Virus record (IMG/VR): IMGVR_UViG_3300009433_002011
Coordinates: 1 to 64,000 of that record
Length of the DNA: 64,000 nt
Source of the DNA: a virus
Strand: one strand, 5' to 3'
Shown: in pieces, positions 41,147 through 49,573 of the stretch
Position numbering within the stretch: position 1 is the first letter of the stretch
Layout: each line of letters opens with the position of its first letter
Notes under the pieces: generated by a model
Databases searched by the model: none
Seen by the model: the letters and a program-made list of their open reading frames with translations, nothing else
What the model was told of the DNA's origin: nothing
Position numbers and translations under genes: made by a program

Positions 41147-42059
41147 ACTTTTTGACATACCGAACCATATCATAGACACATCTGTGCTTGGCAATTTGCT
41201 TCACGGCGAAATAGTTCAAGAGTTTGAAGCAGCGTTCGCTAGTTATGTCGGGGCAAAGTATTCTTGCACAGCAAATAGCGCTTCTAGCTTAATATTCTTG
41301 GCGCTAAAAAGATATCATCAAAATCAAATAGTAAAAATTCCAAGCACAATACCCATTGTCGTTCCTAATGCTATTGTAAATTCAGATCACAAAATAGAAT
41401 TTTACGACGATATAGAATGGGTAGGAAGTTGCTATCACCTGCATGAAGATATATACGACTCAGCGCAGCAAGTTAGTAGAAATCAATACGCAAATTTAAA
41501 AGATGATGATGCACTTATGATATTTAGTTTCTATCCCACTAAGCCGGTTAGTGGTTGTGACGGAGGAATAATAGTGTCAAACAATAAAGAAAAAATTGAA
41601 CACTTCCAAACGATGACAATGAATGGGACTGGCTTTGATAATAACAGTTGGAAGAGAAAGCAGCGCTGCGCAGGTTATAAAATGCATTGGACTTCTGCTC
41701 AGGCATATATAGCAAATGAAAATCTTAAAAATTTAAGTCAAAAAAATAACAGATTAGATAAAATAAAACTTGCATATAATGATGCGTTTGGTTATAATAA
41801 TACAAGTAGGCACTTATATAGAATCAGAGTTAAATCAAACATTGATTTTGTAAATAAAATGAAAGAGCAAAATATTCAATGCGGAGTACACTATGAGCAT
41901 TGTCACGGAAAAGCTGCATATCAAACCAGCCAAATCATGTTGCAAACTTTACCAAAATCAGAAGCAGAGTCCAGACAAACTGTTAGCTTGCCGTTTCATG
42001 ATCAACTCAGTCAAGAAGACATAGACAAGGTTATATCATATGCTAAAAAATTTAGATAA
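41139..42059 (+). CDS. DegT/FdtB-like PLP-dependent sugar aminotransferase
   Basis: 306 residues, shorter than the usual 360-380. Recognised by GEIVQEFEAAFASYVGAKYS, TANSASSLIFLALKR, YDSAQQVS with the Asp that contacts the cofactor ring, and FSFYPTKPVSGCDGGIIVS with the PLP-binding Lys. The stretch between WVGSCYHL and EDIYDSAQ is about 40 residues shorter than usual. It would aminate a 3-keto-6-deoxy sugar made by RmlB and the isomerase, giving a dTDP-3-amino-3,6-dideoxyhexose. Overlaps the isomerase gene by 20 bases. Confidence 0.87.
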   Translation: MIKLFDIPNHIIDTSVLGNLLHGEIVQEFEAAFASYVGAKYSCTANSASSLIFLALKRYHQNQIVKIPSTIPIVVPNAIVNSDHKIEFYDDIEWVGSCYHLHEDIYDSAQQVSRNQYANLKDDDALMIFSFYPTKPVSGCDGGIIVSNNKEKIEHFQTMTMNGTGFDNNSWKRKQRCAGYKMHWTSAQAYIANENLKNLSQKNNRLDKIKLAYNDAFGYNNTSRHLYRIRVKSNIDFVNKMKEQNIQCGVHYEHCHGKAAYQTSQIMLQTLPKSEAESRQTVSLPFHDQLSQEDIDKVISYAKKFR

Positions 42060-42426
42060 ATTTGAAGGTTCTGACGGAACACTTTTTGCAATTAATAAAG
42101 ATATTGATTTATCTGCAAAGAGAATGTTTTTTGTTTCAAATGTTCCAAAAGGAGAGGTTAGGGGTAATCATGCGCACATTGAAGATAAACAACTTTTGAT
42201 ATGCATACAGGGTAAAATCTTAGTATCGCTTGATGACGGCAAAAAAATAAAACAGTGCGTAATAGAAAAGGGTCAGTCTGTGTTAATGAATAATATGATT
42301 TGGGGGAAGCAAACATATTTAACTGGCGATGATATTCTTTTAGTGCTATGTAATAATGAATATGAAGAATCGGACTACATGACAAACTATGAAGAATTTT
42401 TAAACACCGTAAAAGCAAAGGATTAA
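42040..42426 (+). CDS. FdtA/WxcM-like dTDP-4-keto-6-deoxyhexose 3,4-ketoisomerase
   Basis: 128 residues, normal for the family. A cupin fold with the diagnostic RGNHAHIEDKQLLICIQGKI, where the histidines act in the isomerisation, then LVSLDDGKK and the YEESDYMTNYEEFL end. It moves the keto group of dTDP-4-keto-6-deoxyglucose from C4 to C3. With RmlB and the aminotransferase it forms the core of the Fuc3N or Qui3N pathway; which epimer is made cannot be read from sequence. No matching acetyltransferase is seen. Confidence 0.9.
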   Translation: MLKNLDKFEGSDGTLFAINKDIDLSAKRMFFVSNVPKGEVRGNHAHIEDKQLLICIQGKILVSLDDGKKIKQCVIEKGQSVLMNNMIWGKQTYLTGDDILLVLCNNEYEESDYMTNYEEFLNTVKAKD

Positions 42427-42428
42427 CA

Positions 42429-43127
42429 GTGCCGCCAATTGTAATAGGAAATAAACCTTACAACAAATTAAAATTAGATAATCTGCTAGACAGCTTCCAT
42501 AGTAATATTCGCTGTAATATGGGGATACCAAAAGAAAACAACGGATCTATTAAAGATCAATTAGCTCTTTGTAGTCATGTTTTTGATAACTTTATAAAAC
42601 AAAAATCAAGCTGGGAAACTGTTTTTAAGGTTTATGGAGAGGAATATAAACAAGAGCATTTAAGATATTTTTACGATAATTTTTCAGAAAAAGACTACAA
42701 TTCTGTTTGGTATGCAGATGCTAGTTATGTAAATGGTAGATACAATAATTTTTTAAAATCTATTGAATGTCCCTACAGGTTTAAGACACGACCAAGAACT
42801 GGATTTGTCTGCCTTTTAGAGCTAATTTTAAACAAAGAAAAACCCTTTGTTTTTGGTTTTAGTATAACAAAGGAAACTAGAAAAAGCTATTACGTTGAGG
42901 ATTTTGTTTTTAAAAGAGAAGATGAAAAAAAATCTTGTCATGACAAAGAAAGCGAAGTAAATATACTGAGATGGCTACATGCAAATAATTACATAGACGC
43001 TACGCTATGTATGTTAAAAGACACAAATCCGACTACTATAGGTGTTGCTGGCTTAAAACCATCTCTTGAAATGATCGAACTTTTGAACCACGTATATGGA
43101 AACATAATTAATGAAGAAACATATTGA
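42429..43127 (+). CDS. hypothetical protein, possible sialyltransferase-like enzyme
   Basis: 232 residues from a GTG with AAAGGA before it. Residues 5-40 (PYNKLKLDNLLDSFHSNIRC) and the segment CHDKESEVNILRWLHANNYI resemble the first strand and the His-x2-Glu-type element of GT29/GT42-like transferases. A CMP-sugar-synthetase-like gene follows two genes later, which would supply such an enzyme. I regard this as a weak assignment. Confidence 0.45.
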   Translation: MPPIVIGNKPYNKLKLDNLLDSFHSNIRCNMGIPKENNGSIKDQLALCSHVFDNFIKQKSSWETVFKVYGEEYKQEHLRYFYDNFSEKDYNSVWYADASYVNGRYNNFLKSIECPYRFKTRPRTGFVCLLELILNKEKPFVFGFSITKETRKSYYVEDFVFKREDEKKSCHDKESEVNILRWLHANNYIDATLCMLKDTNPTTIGVAGLKPSLEMIELLNHVYGNIINEETY

Positions 43128-43560
43128 AATTCATACAGACAAGCTGTTTACAAACATTACAGAGCAAGTACAAGAATTTGCTACAGAGTGGCGCAAATCT
43201 GGAATAGTAAACGTTTTTTCCCCTCATACAACAATGAGTGTATGGCTAACAGAAGATGAGCTTTTACATCATGCAGATGTAAGATTTTTTCTGGATGCTC
43301 AAGCGCCAATAACCAAGTCGCCAGAAGGACAGCATAAAAACACTAAATACATGCACGATATGATTTCTTTAAGATCAGATGTTCATCACTCAGAAAGAAT
43401 AAACGGACATTCGCACATAAGATCCATGTTTTTTAATTCTTCTGAAACGATACCAATCGAAAATGGAAAGCTAATGCTTGGAGAATGGAAGAAAATATTC
43501 GCCGTAGAGCTAGATCCGATTAGGTTGAGAAAGCTAACCTGTACATTTATTGGTGAATAA
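43111..43560 (+). CDS. YjbQ/UPF0047 family protein
   Basis: 149 residues. VNVFSPHTTMSVWLTEDE near the start and NGHSHIRSMFFNSSETIPIE then NGKLMLGEWKKIFAVELDPIRLRK later are the conserved blocks of YjbQ, a small trimeric fold with thiamine-phosphate synthase activity detected in some members. Its job in a glycan cluster is unknown; presence in a phage is unusual. Coupled to both neighbours. Confidence 0.88.
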   Translation: MKKHIEIHTDKLFTNITEQVQEFATEWRKSGIVNVFSPHTTMSVWLTEDELLHHADVRFFLDAQAPITKSPEGQHKNTKYMHDMISLRSDVHHSERINGHSHIRSMFFNSSETIPIENGKLMLGEWKKIFAVELDPIRLRKLTCTFIGE

Positions 43561-44213
43561 TGAAATATTTTATTTATATTAAAGAAAACTCTCAAAGAGT
43601 CAAGTTTAAGAATTTTTTAAAAGTGCGTGGGCTACCTTTATGGAGAAATTTAATCAAAGAACTTGAAGGGCAAGACGTATACATTGATACAGACAGTGAA
43701 GACGTATATCACGAATGTCAAAAAATATCTCATGTAACATGCTACAAAAGATTAGAAGAGCATATCAAGCTAGAACAAGATCCTAAGTTTAAAGTCAGTC
43801 CAGCGCTTTTGATGATTGATAGATTTTTAGATATGTACGTTAAAGATGAACATGAGATAATTGTCACGCCCCACGTAACATCCCCCTTCATAACACTGCA
43901 AACAATACAAAGCGCATCAGAAAAGCTAAAAGAAGGATACGACTCTGTTCAAGCTTGTACGTCGCACAAAGAATTTGCATATTACAAAAATGAACCAATA
44001 AATTTTGATCCAAGCGTAGTTCAAAAAACTCAAGACTTGGAACCAGTAAAATTAGGAAACGGAGCATTTTTTATCTTTACCAAAAAAACTTTTAAAGAAA
44101 ATAATAATAGAACAGGCAAGAAGCCGTTTCTATATCCGATCTCTATGCCAGAAGCCATAGAAATTGACACGTATGAAGACTTAAAAATAGCGAGGACTTG
44201 GAAAAATGATTGA
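43560..44213 (+). CDS. NeuA-like CMP-sugar synthetase (cytidylyltransferase)
   Basis: 217 residues. KENSQRVKFKNFLKVRGLPL replaces the usual RxGSKRxxxKNxxxxxGKPL at the nucleotide site; IIVTPHVTSPFITLQT corresponds to the 'xDPTxPFxxxxxI' strand, and EAIEIDTYEDLKIA to the conserved IDIDTxEDLxxA end. Such enzymes activate acidic nine- or eight-carbon sugars with CTP. No NeuB-type synthase is in view, so the acid sugar would come from elsewhere or from the DRE-TIM enzyme next to it. The altered first motif means activity is probable but not certain. Confidence 0.72.
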   Translation: MKYFIYIKENSQRVKFKNFLKVRGLPLWRNLIKELEGQDVYIDTDSEDVYHECQKISHVTCYKRLEEHIKLEQDPKFKVSPALLMIDRFLDMYVKDEHEIIVTPHVTSPFITLQTIQSASEKLKEGYDSVQACTSHKEFAYYKNEPINFDPSVVQKTQDLEPVKLGNGAFFIFTKKTFKENNNRTGKKPFLYPISMPEAIEIDTYEDLKIARTWKND

Positions 44214-45147
44214 GATTATTGATGTAACACTAAGAGATGGTGGACACGCTGTAAACTTCGACTGGCCTATAGAGTTTGCTAGAGATTATTATAAGACACT
44301 ATCCAGTCTACATCAAGTGGGAACCCTAGAACTTGGCTACTGGGGGCAGACTTCTAAGACTGCAAACACTTTTTACAATCTTGACTATGAAAAGGTTTGT
44401 GATGTAACAGAAGGGTCTGGACTAAATAACGTCTCTATCATGATTGACTACCATTATTGTAGTCACAACATGAGTGATTATCCAACGTGCAATCAATCAG
44501 AAATATCTATGATTAGAATGTGCGCGAGAAAAGAAGATATGAACGAAGCTATGCTGTTCGGTAAAGAGCTAAAGCAGTACACCGGACTTAATGTTAGTTT
44601 TAATATTTTTAATGCTTCAAATTATTCATTTATGGAACTTACAGACTTATCCACCAAGATAAAAGATTGGCCGTTTGATTATGTGTATTTTGCAGACACT
44701 CATGGCGACTTAGACTTAACAAAAGACTTTTGGAAATTTCAACACTTCTTTGATGTGTGCCATGAACATGGAAAGAGAACAGGATTTCATTTACATGATC
44801 ACAGCGGCATGGCTATGGTTAACTATAGAGAAATATTAAAGAAACCAGTAGACAGCACCGACACGTCTATAAAAGGCATGGGAAAAGGCTCTGGTAATTT
44901 AAAGCTAGAATACGTTTTAGAAAAATCCCATGTTGCTGATTTAGCAAAATTAATATTAGAGTATAATGAACTACTGAGTATTCAGCCAACTCCATACGAA
45001 CTCATAACCTCTAAATATGCCCTGACTGACAACTATGCAAAAGAAGCATCAGAAAGATGTATGGATATTCATAAATTTGAATCTATATGCAAGCTGATCA
45101 AAGGCGTAGACAAAGACTCATACTGCGAGGATGTGCTAAATGGCTAA
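44206..45147 (+). CDS. DRE-TIM metallolyase / HMGL-like aldolase
   Basis: 313 residues. DVTLRDGGHAVNF is the DRE-TIM signature at the first strand, FADTHGDLD the acidic end of the fifth, GFHLHDHSGMAMVN the metal-binding histidines, and IKGMGKGSGNLKLEYVL the glycine-rich closing motif. Known relatives include 4-hydroxy-2-oxovalerate aldolase and homocitrate synthase: they join or split carbon chains at a keto acid. Between a CMP-sugar synthetase and a short-chain reductase it may build or trim a keto-acid sugar. This would be an unusual route and is inferred from position. Confidence 0.85.
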   Translation: MIEIIDVTLRDGGHAVNFDWPIEFARDYYKTLSSLHQVGTLELGYWGQTSKTANTFYNLDYEKVCDVTEGSGLNNVSIMIDYHYCSHNMSDYPTCNQSEISMIRMCARKEDMNEAMLFGKELKQYTGLNVSFNIFNASNYSFMELTDLSTKIKDWPFDYVYFADTHGDLDLTKDFWKFQHFFDVCHEHGKRTGFHLHDHSGMAMVNYREILKKPVDSTDTSIKGMGKGSGNLKLEYVLEKSHVADLAKLILEYNELLSIQPTPYELITSKYALTDNYAKEASERCMDIHKFESICKLIKGVDKDSYCEDVLNG

Positions 45148-45796
45148 AGTATTAATTACCGGAACCACTTCTGGTCTGGGCGAATCACTGCTAAAAACAT
45201 ATAGCGAAGAAGGACATAGCGTTCAATCTATTGATCGAAAAGATTGCGATTTCAAAAAATTAGATCAAGTAGAACAGGCTATAGATCAATACGCAAAAAG
45301 GGTTAGCTATGATTACGTGTTTTTAAATGCGGGAATACTAGGACAATTATTACCCGCTAGAAATACAAGTCTCTATGATTATCAAGAAGCTTTCAATATA
45401 AACGTGTGGTCTAATAAAATTATTATTGACAAACTGCTAAAAAACGATAGTGTTAAAAATGTAATATGCGTTTCTTCTGGCGCAGCATCCAAGGGTTATT
45501 ATGGATGGTCGATATACTGCGCCACAAAAGCAGCTATAAAACAATTAATGTCCTGCTACGCAATAGAAAATCCAGAAGTAAACTTTTTATCACTAGCTCC
45601 GGGGTTGGTCAAGACAAAGATGCAAGACGAAATACACAGATACGATGAAAAAGATATACCCTCTGTGAAAAAATTTAAAGAAGCATATGATACAATGCAA
45701 ACGCCAGATGAGTGCGCAGAAAAAATATACAAACATTTAGATTCAATACTACAGCAAAAACAAGACTTTTTTGATTTGAGGAAATTAAATGAATAA
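45140..45796 (+). CDS. short-chain dehydrogenase/reductase
   Basis: 218 residues. TGTTSGLGESL is the dinucleotide-binding TGxxxGxG, FLNAGILGQ the NAG strand, CVSSGAAS the Ser, and YCATKAAIKQL the catalytic Tyr-x3-Lys. LAPGLVKTKMQ completes the classical SDR fold. It would oxidise or reduce a sugar or keto-acid in the neighbouring pathway. Overlaps the aldolase and following gene by eight bases each. Confidence 0.88.
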   Translation: MAKVLITGTTSGLGESLLKTYSEEGHSVQSIDRKDCDFKKLDQVEQAIDQYAKRVSYDYVFLNAGILGQLLPARNTSLYDYQEAFNINVWSNKIIIDKLLKNDSVKNVICVSSGAASKGYYGWSIYCATKAAIKQLMSCYAIENPEVNFLSLAPGLVKTKMQDEIHRYDEKDIPSVKKFKEAYDTMQTPDECAEKIYKHLDSILQQKQDFFDLRKLNE

Positions 45797-46607
45797 CTTA
45801 ATTATAGAGTGCTTAAAAAATAAAAGCAATGTATCTTTTGGTAAATTGGGAGGAACTGAAACTTCTTACATTTACGACTTCCTTGTAAACAATGGAAGGT
45901 GTACAAAAAACCCGTATGAACTTTTCTGGCAATCTGGTGTTCTGTGTCCCAATCCAGATTCGCTTGCAGAGTTTATTAAGGTGTACATAGATGCTGCGCT
46001 GCACATGGATCATTTAATAAAATGGTTTCATCCACTAAGTGACGGAAAGCTTTTAGACGAGGTTTGCCTGCAACACTTAGGATATAAAAATGAACTTTTT
46101 GATGGACATCAAGAACTAGAGCCTTTTCTAAAAGGACCGGAGGGATGGCATTATCATCTAGGTGATACAAAACTCTTGTTTGTTTCTCCGTTTCCAGACA
46201 CAGTTGATATACAAAAAGAAAAATATTCTGAAATATGGCAAGGCGCTCCAAAGCCAGAGGTGGTAGCGGTTAGATATCCGTTTGCAGAGTGCTATACTGG
46301 AGAAGAACCCAAGGTGGTATGGCAAGACAGATTAGCGCAAATGAAAGAAGAAATAGCAAACCAAGATTTTGATTTTGCTGCGCTCGGCTGTGGAGCTATG
46401 GGTATTCCTCTCTGCAAGTTTATACAAAATGAACTTGGAAAAGGTTGTATATACTTAGGTGGTGGAAATCAACTACTGTTTGGCATAAAAGGAAAAAGGT
46501 GGGAAGACAACGATTCTTTCAAAGAAATGCTGCAAAACCCAGCTTGGATTAGACCGCTACCAAACGAAACCCCAAAAGAACAAATAGAAGGTGGAGCATA
46601 TTTTTAA
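45789..46607 (+). CDS. GT-D-like glycosyltransferase (DUF1792-like)
   Basis: 272 residues. VSFGKLGGTETSYI near the N-terminus and the strand-helix block DFAALGCGAMGIPLCKFIQN followed by GCIYLGGGNQLLFGIKGKRW are features of the GT-D fold family that handles hexose transfer in Gram-positive adhesin glycosylation. The D-x-E of that family is represented by the GGTE here. Function in transfer is therefore likely but the fold call is from pattern only. Last gene before the fucose-synthase promoter. Confidence 0.6.
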   Translation: MNNLIIECLKNKSNVSFGKLGGTETSYIYDFLVNNGRCTKNPYELFWQSGVLCPNPDSLAEFIKVYIDAALHMDHLIKWFHPLSDGKLLDEVCLQHLGYKNELFDGHQELEPFLKGPEGWHYHLGDTKLLFVSPFPDTVDIQKEKYSEIWQGAPKPEVVAVRYPFAECYTGEEPKVVWQDRLAQMKEEIANQDFDFAALGCGAMGIPLCKFIQNELGKGCIYLGGGNQLLFGIKGKRWEDNDSFKEMLQNPAWIRPLPNETPKEQIEGGAYF

Positions 46608-46614
46608 AAATAAC

Positions 46615-46644
46615 TTGACGAAAGTGTATTTCCTAAACTATAAT
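46615..46644 (+). promoter_or_regulatory. sigma-70-type promoter for the fucose-synthase-like gene
   Basis: TTGACG (46615-46620), 18-base spacer, perfect TATAAT (46639-46644), then AAGGAGG ribosome site (46651-46657). The 57-base gap is one of the few real intergenic spaces in the window. Confidence 0.82.
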
Positions 46645-46664
46645 AATAGTAAGGAGGACTATAT

Positions 46665-47597
46665 ATGAGAATACTACTAACTGGCGGAACAGGGTTTCTT
46701 GGTAAGAACATTCAAGAAAACCTTGGTCAATTTATGAATCAAGACTACTCATTAAGCGTGATGGGTTCTAGTGTTTACGATCTCAGGTGTCAACACGCTT
46801 GTAGAAAAATGGTTCAATACCATAATCCAGATGTAATAGTACATGCGGCTGGGTCTGTGGGCGGAATCGGAGCAAATCAAGAAAACCCCGGTAAGTTTAT
46901 GTACGAGAATCTTATCATGGGGGCAAATCTTGTAGAAAGAGCTAGAATTGAGAAGGTACAAAAGTTTGTTCTACTTGGAACTGTTTGTGCTTATCCTAAA
47001 CACACGCCTGTACCTTTTGTAGAGGAACATCTGTGGGATGGCTATCCAGAGGAAACAAATGCGCCATACGGAATCGCAAAGAAGACGCTCATGCGGCTCT
47101 TACAGGCATACGGAGAGCAGTATGGTATGCGTGGCGCTAATTTGATTCCAGTCAATATGTACGGACCACACGATCACTTCAATCTAACCAGTAGTCACGT
47201 TATTCCTGCTCTAATTCTTAAATTCTATAACGCTATGAAAGATGGCGGCAACGTAGAGCTTTGGGGAACAGGTAGCGCATCTAGAGAGTTCCTTTACGCA
47301 GCAGACTGCGTACAGGCAATTGCTAGAGCCATAGAAACAGAAGTTGACCTAGATCCCATAAACATCGGAACTGGTAAAGAGATTACGATTAGAGATCTAG
47401 CAACTGAAATAGCAGAACAAATGGGCTATGAAGGTGAAATCAAATGGCAAGCAGATAAGCCAGACGGACAACCTAGACGCTGTTTAGACACCAGCAAGGC
47501 GAAGGAACTGCTTGACTTTGAGGCTAAAACTAATTTACAGACAGGATTAAAAGAAACCATAAAGTGGTTTCTAAACGACAAAAAATTGGAGAAGTAA
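46665..47597 (+). CDS. GDP-L-fucose synthase-like NAD-dependent epimerase
   Basis: 310 residues. LTGGTGFLGKNI binds NADP(H); HAAGSVGGIGANQENP is the fucose-synthase-type HAA...GG segment; LGTVCAYPKHTPVPF carries the catalytic Ser replaced by Thr-Val-Cys; YGIAKKTLM is Tyr-x3-Lys; MYGPHDHFN and RRCLDTSKAKELL agree with the WcaG/Fcl family. It would make GDP-L-fucose from GDP-4-keto-6-deoxymannose, whose dehydratase Gmd is not visible here. It has its own promoter, so it may be expressed at another time or level than the rest. Confidence 0.88.
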   Translation: MRILLTGGTGFLGKNIQENLGQFMNQDYSLSVMGSSVYDLRCQHACRKMVQYHNPDVIVHAAGSVGGIGANQENPGKFMYENLIMGANLVERARIEKVQKFVLLGTVCAYPKHTPVPFVEEHLWDGYPEETNAPYGIAKKTLMRLLQAYGEQYGMRGANLIPVNMYGPHDHFNLTSSHVIPALILKFYNAMKDGGNVELWGTGSASREFLYAADCVQAIARAIETEVDLDPINIGTGKEITIRDLATEIAEQMGYEGEIKWQADKPDGQPRRCLDTSKAKELLDFEAKTNLQTGLKETIKWFLNDKKLEK

Positions 47598-47599
47598 TT

Positions 47600-48037
47600 A
47601 TGAACTTAGGGTTTTATGTAGACTCTCCGTCACAAAATGGCGCAGATCAAATATACAAAAGTATGAACAAATGGCTTGAAGAAGGACAAATAGATAACGG
47701 AAATTTGTTCTATAACGATATTGGATTTAATGAAACACAACCTAAATTTGGTGTGTTCAACTCTACTGACATTTGGCAGTTTACAGGTAATTTAATTATA
47801 ACAAGTTACAATGCAGCATCCTCAATAGGAAATGTAATTAACAAATTTAAAGCAGCGTTTTTCTACACAAGTCAGCAGCAGAAAAATATCATGCAAATTA
47901 TACATATTTTCAATACATTACCATTTATCGTTTCTAACAAAGAAGATTACGAATATATAAAAAGAATAACCGGCAAAGAACCAACACTCATGGAGTCTAT
48001 GAATCTAGATAAGATAAAGGAGGTTTTCAATGAATAA
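47600..48037 (+). CDS. hypothetical protein following fucose synthase
   Basis: 145 residues from the ATG at 47600 (NLGFYVDSPSQNGADQIYKS) with TTGGAG in front; a GTG at 47564 inside the previous gene is less likely. Alternating strands and helices resemble the N-terminal half of a GT-B enzyme but the donor domain is absent. Not assigned. Overlaps the nuclease gene by eight bases. Confidence 0.6.
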   Translation: MNLGFYVDSPSQNGADQIYKSMNKWLEEGQIDNGNLFYNDIGFNETQPKFGVFNSTDIWQFTGNLIITSYNAASSIGNVINKFKAAFFYTSQQQKNIMQIIHIFNTLPFIVSNKEDYEYIKRITGKEPTLMESMNLDKIKEVFNE

Positions 48038-48800
48038 TCTTGACAAACAAATCATAGAGATGTATAATGATCATAGTAAGAGTACTTATGAGATCGCAAA
48101 GTCTTTAAACACATATCCAAATAAAATTAGAAGAACACTGATAAAGCATGGGTATACACTAAAGGATAAAAGCGAAGCGCAGAAAAATGCCTTAAAGACG
48201 GGTAGATGCGCTCATCCTACTGCGGGCAAACAAAGAACGGAAAAAGAAAAGCTTAAAATTAGCGAAGGAATGGAAAACCACTGGGAAGGCATGAGCGACG
48301 AACAAAGAAAAGATCGCGTAGATCAAGCTAAAGAGCGATGGAAAAACATGGACGCAGCGCAAAAAGACAAAATGTGCAAACTAGCCACAGACGCAATTAG
48401 AAAAGCCGGAAGAGAAGGGTCTAAGCTAGAAAAATTTGTTGCTGATAAGTTAAGCACAAATGGCTATACAATAGATTTTCACAATAAAAACTTAATTCCT
48501 AATGAAAAATTAGAAATAGATCTTTACATACCGTCTTTGAAGACTATAATAGAGATAGATGGCCCTTCACACTTTCTTCCAATCTGGGGAGAAGAGAAGC
48601 TACAGAAGCAAATAAAAGCAGATTTACAAAAAAGCGGTAGAATTTTAAGCAGGGGATTTGCTATAATAAGAGTAAAGGCAATCGCAAACGCAAGTTTGAA
48701 AAAGAAGGAGAACCTAGTATCTAACATTGTAAAAACACTAAGTAGTATTGAAAAGAAGTTTCCACCAAAAACTAAAAGATTTATAGAGGTTGAATTATGA
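48030..48800 (+). CDS. homing-type endonuclease (HTH plus EDxHD/Vsr-like nuclease)
   Basis: 256 residues. Residues 1-45 are a helix-turn-helix (STYEIAKSLNTYPNKIRRTL), a basic helical middle part with repeated modular DNA-contact segments follows (about 60-125), and the catalytic core comes last: LEKFVADKL, then LEIDLYIPSLKTIIEIDGPS with a following His, and later IIRVKA. The E, D, E-x-D-G and H positions fit the EDxHD family of phage homing nucleases such as I-Bth0305I. It shares its catalytic core with the 12866 protein. It is a free-standing gene between coupled genes and is probably a selfish element tolerated there. Confidence 0.77.
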   Translation: MNNLDKQIIEMYNDHSKSTYEIAKSLNTYPNKIRRTLIKHGYTLKDKSEAQKNALKTGRCAHPTAGKQRTEKEKLKISEGMENHWEGMSDEQRKDRVDQAKERWKNMDAAQKDKMCKLATDAIRKAGREGSKLEKFVADKLSTNGYTIDFHNKNLIPNEKLEIDLYIPSLKTIIEIDGPSHFLPIWGEEKLQKQIKADLQKSGRILSRGFAIIRVKAIANASLKKKENLVSNIVKTLSSIEKKFPPKTKRFIEVEL

Positions 48801-49573
48801 GTGATAATGGATATGTACAAAATGATTTGTTTGAAGACGTTGAGCTTGCTACTCCTTCTAACACTAACACTTCCGTTAAAGATGTGATTGAGGGTGCGCC
48901 TTCACCAACAGATCCAGAGTGGAATGATTATGTGCTTGGGCATTTTGAAGATAATGAAATGTTTGAGAAGATGCCCCTGTGTAATGGGTTGAGAAGAGTT
49001 GCAGAATTGCTGATGGGCAGGATTGTATTTAGTGGTCCGATTCAAGTGTTTCCTCCTTCTGGTGGAAATGAGATTGGTAGGTCTACTGTTATCTGGAAAG
49101 TGGAGTTTGAAGATGGGTCTGCCTTCTGTGATGTTGCTGACTCTTGGGAAGGCAATACAGACGACACATTTTGCGTCTACAACACCGCCACGGCAGCAAC
49201 GCGAGCGGAAGGTCGCGCACTCAGAAAAGCGCTTAGAATTCGTGTCGTAGCAGCAGAAGAGGTGACTAAAAAGAATACTGCGGAGATTGCTAAAAGTATT
49301 AGCAGAACTACTGGAGTACAAACTACACAAGGAGAATATCAATCCACAGGTAGAATGACAAACAATCAAGAAAATTTCGTAGATGGTAAATCTAAGCAGT
49401 TGGACATCAATCCAGCTAAATTATTTAAAGAAGTATTCAATCTCTCTGTGTCAAAGAAGATTGATAAAAAGCAAGCAAGTGATGCTATTGAGAAACTCAA
49501 TGAATATCAACAAAACAAAGGGTCAATCCCTAGTTCAATTACTGGTTATCAACAAGATTGGAGAAGCGCATGA
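48797..49573 (+). CDS. possible single-strand annealing/recombination protein
   Basis: 258 residues. In the centre TVIWKVEFEDGSAFCDVADS then TATAATRAEGRALRKALRI resembles the strand-helix core of Rad52/Sak/Erf-type annealing proteins, where a basic RA-x2-RAL-x2-AL helix contacts DNA. The C-terminal third is polar with a helical end (KQASDAIEKLNEYQ). A zinc-ribbon protein follows it, overlapping by four bases. The assignment is by local pattern and needs a profile search. Confidence 0.5.
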   Translation: MSDNGYVQNDLFEDVELATPSNTNTSVKDVIEGAPSPTDPEWNDYVLGHFEDNEMFEKMPLCNGLRRVAELLMGRIVFSGPIQVFPPSGGNEIGRSTVIWKVEFEDGSAFCDVADSWEGNTDDTFCVYNTATAATRAEGRALRKALRIRVVAAEEVTKKNTAEIAKSISRTTGVQTTQGEYQSTGRMTNNQENFVDGKSKQLDINPAKLFKEVFNLSVSKKIDKKQASDAIEKLNEYQQNKGSIPSSITGYQQDWRSA

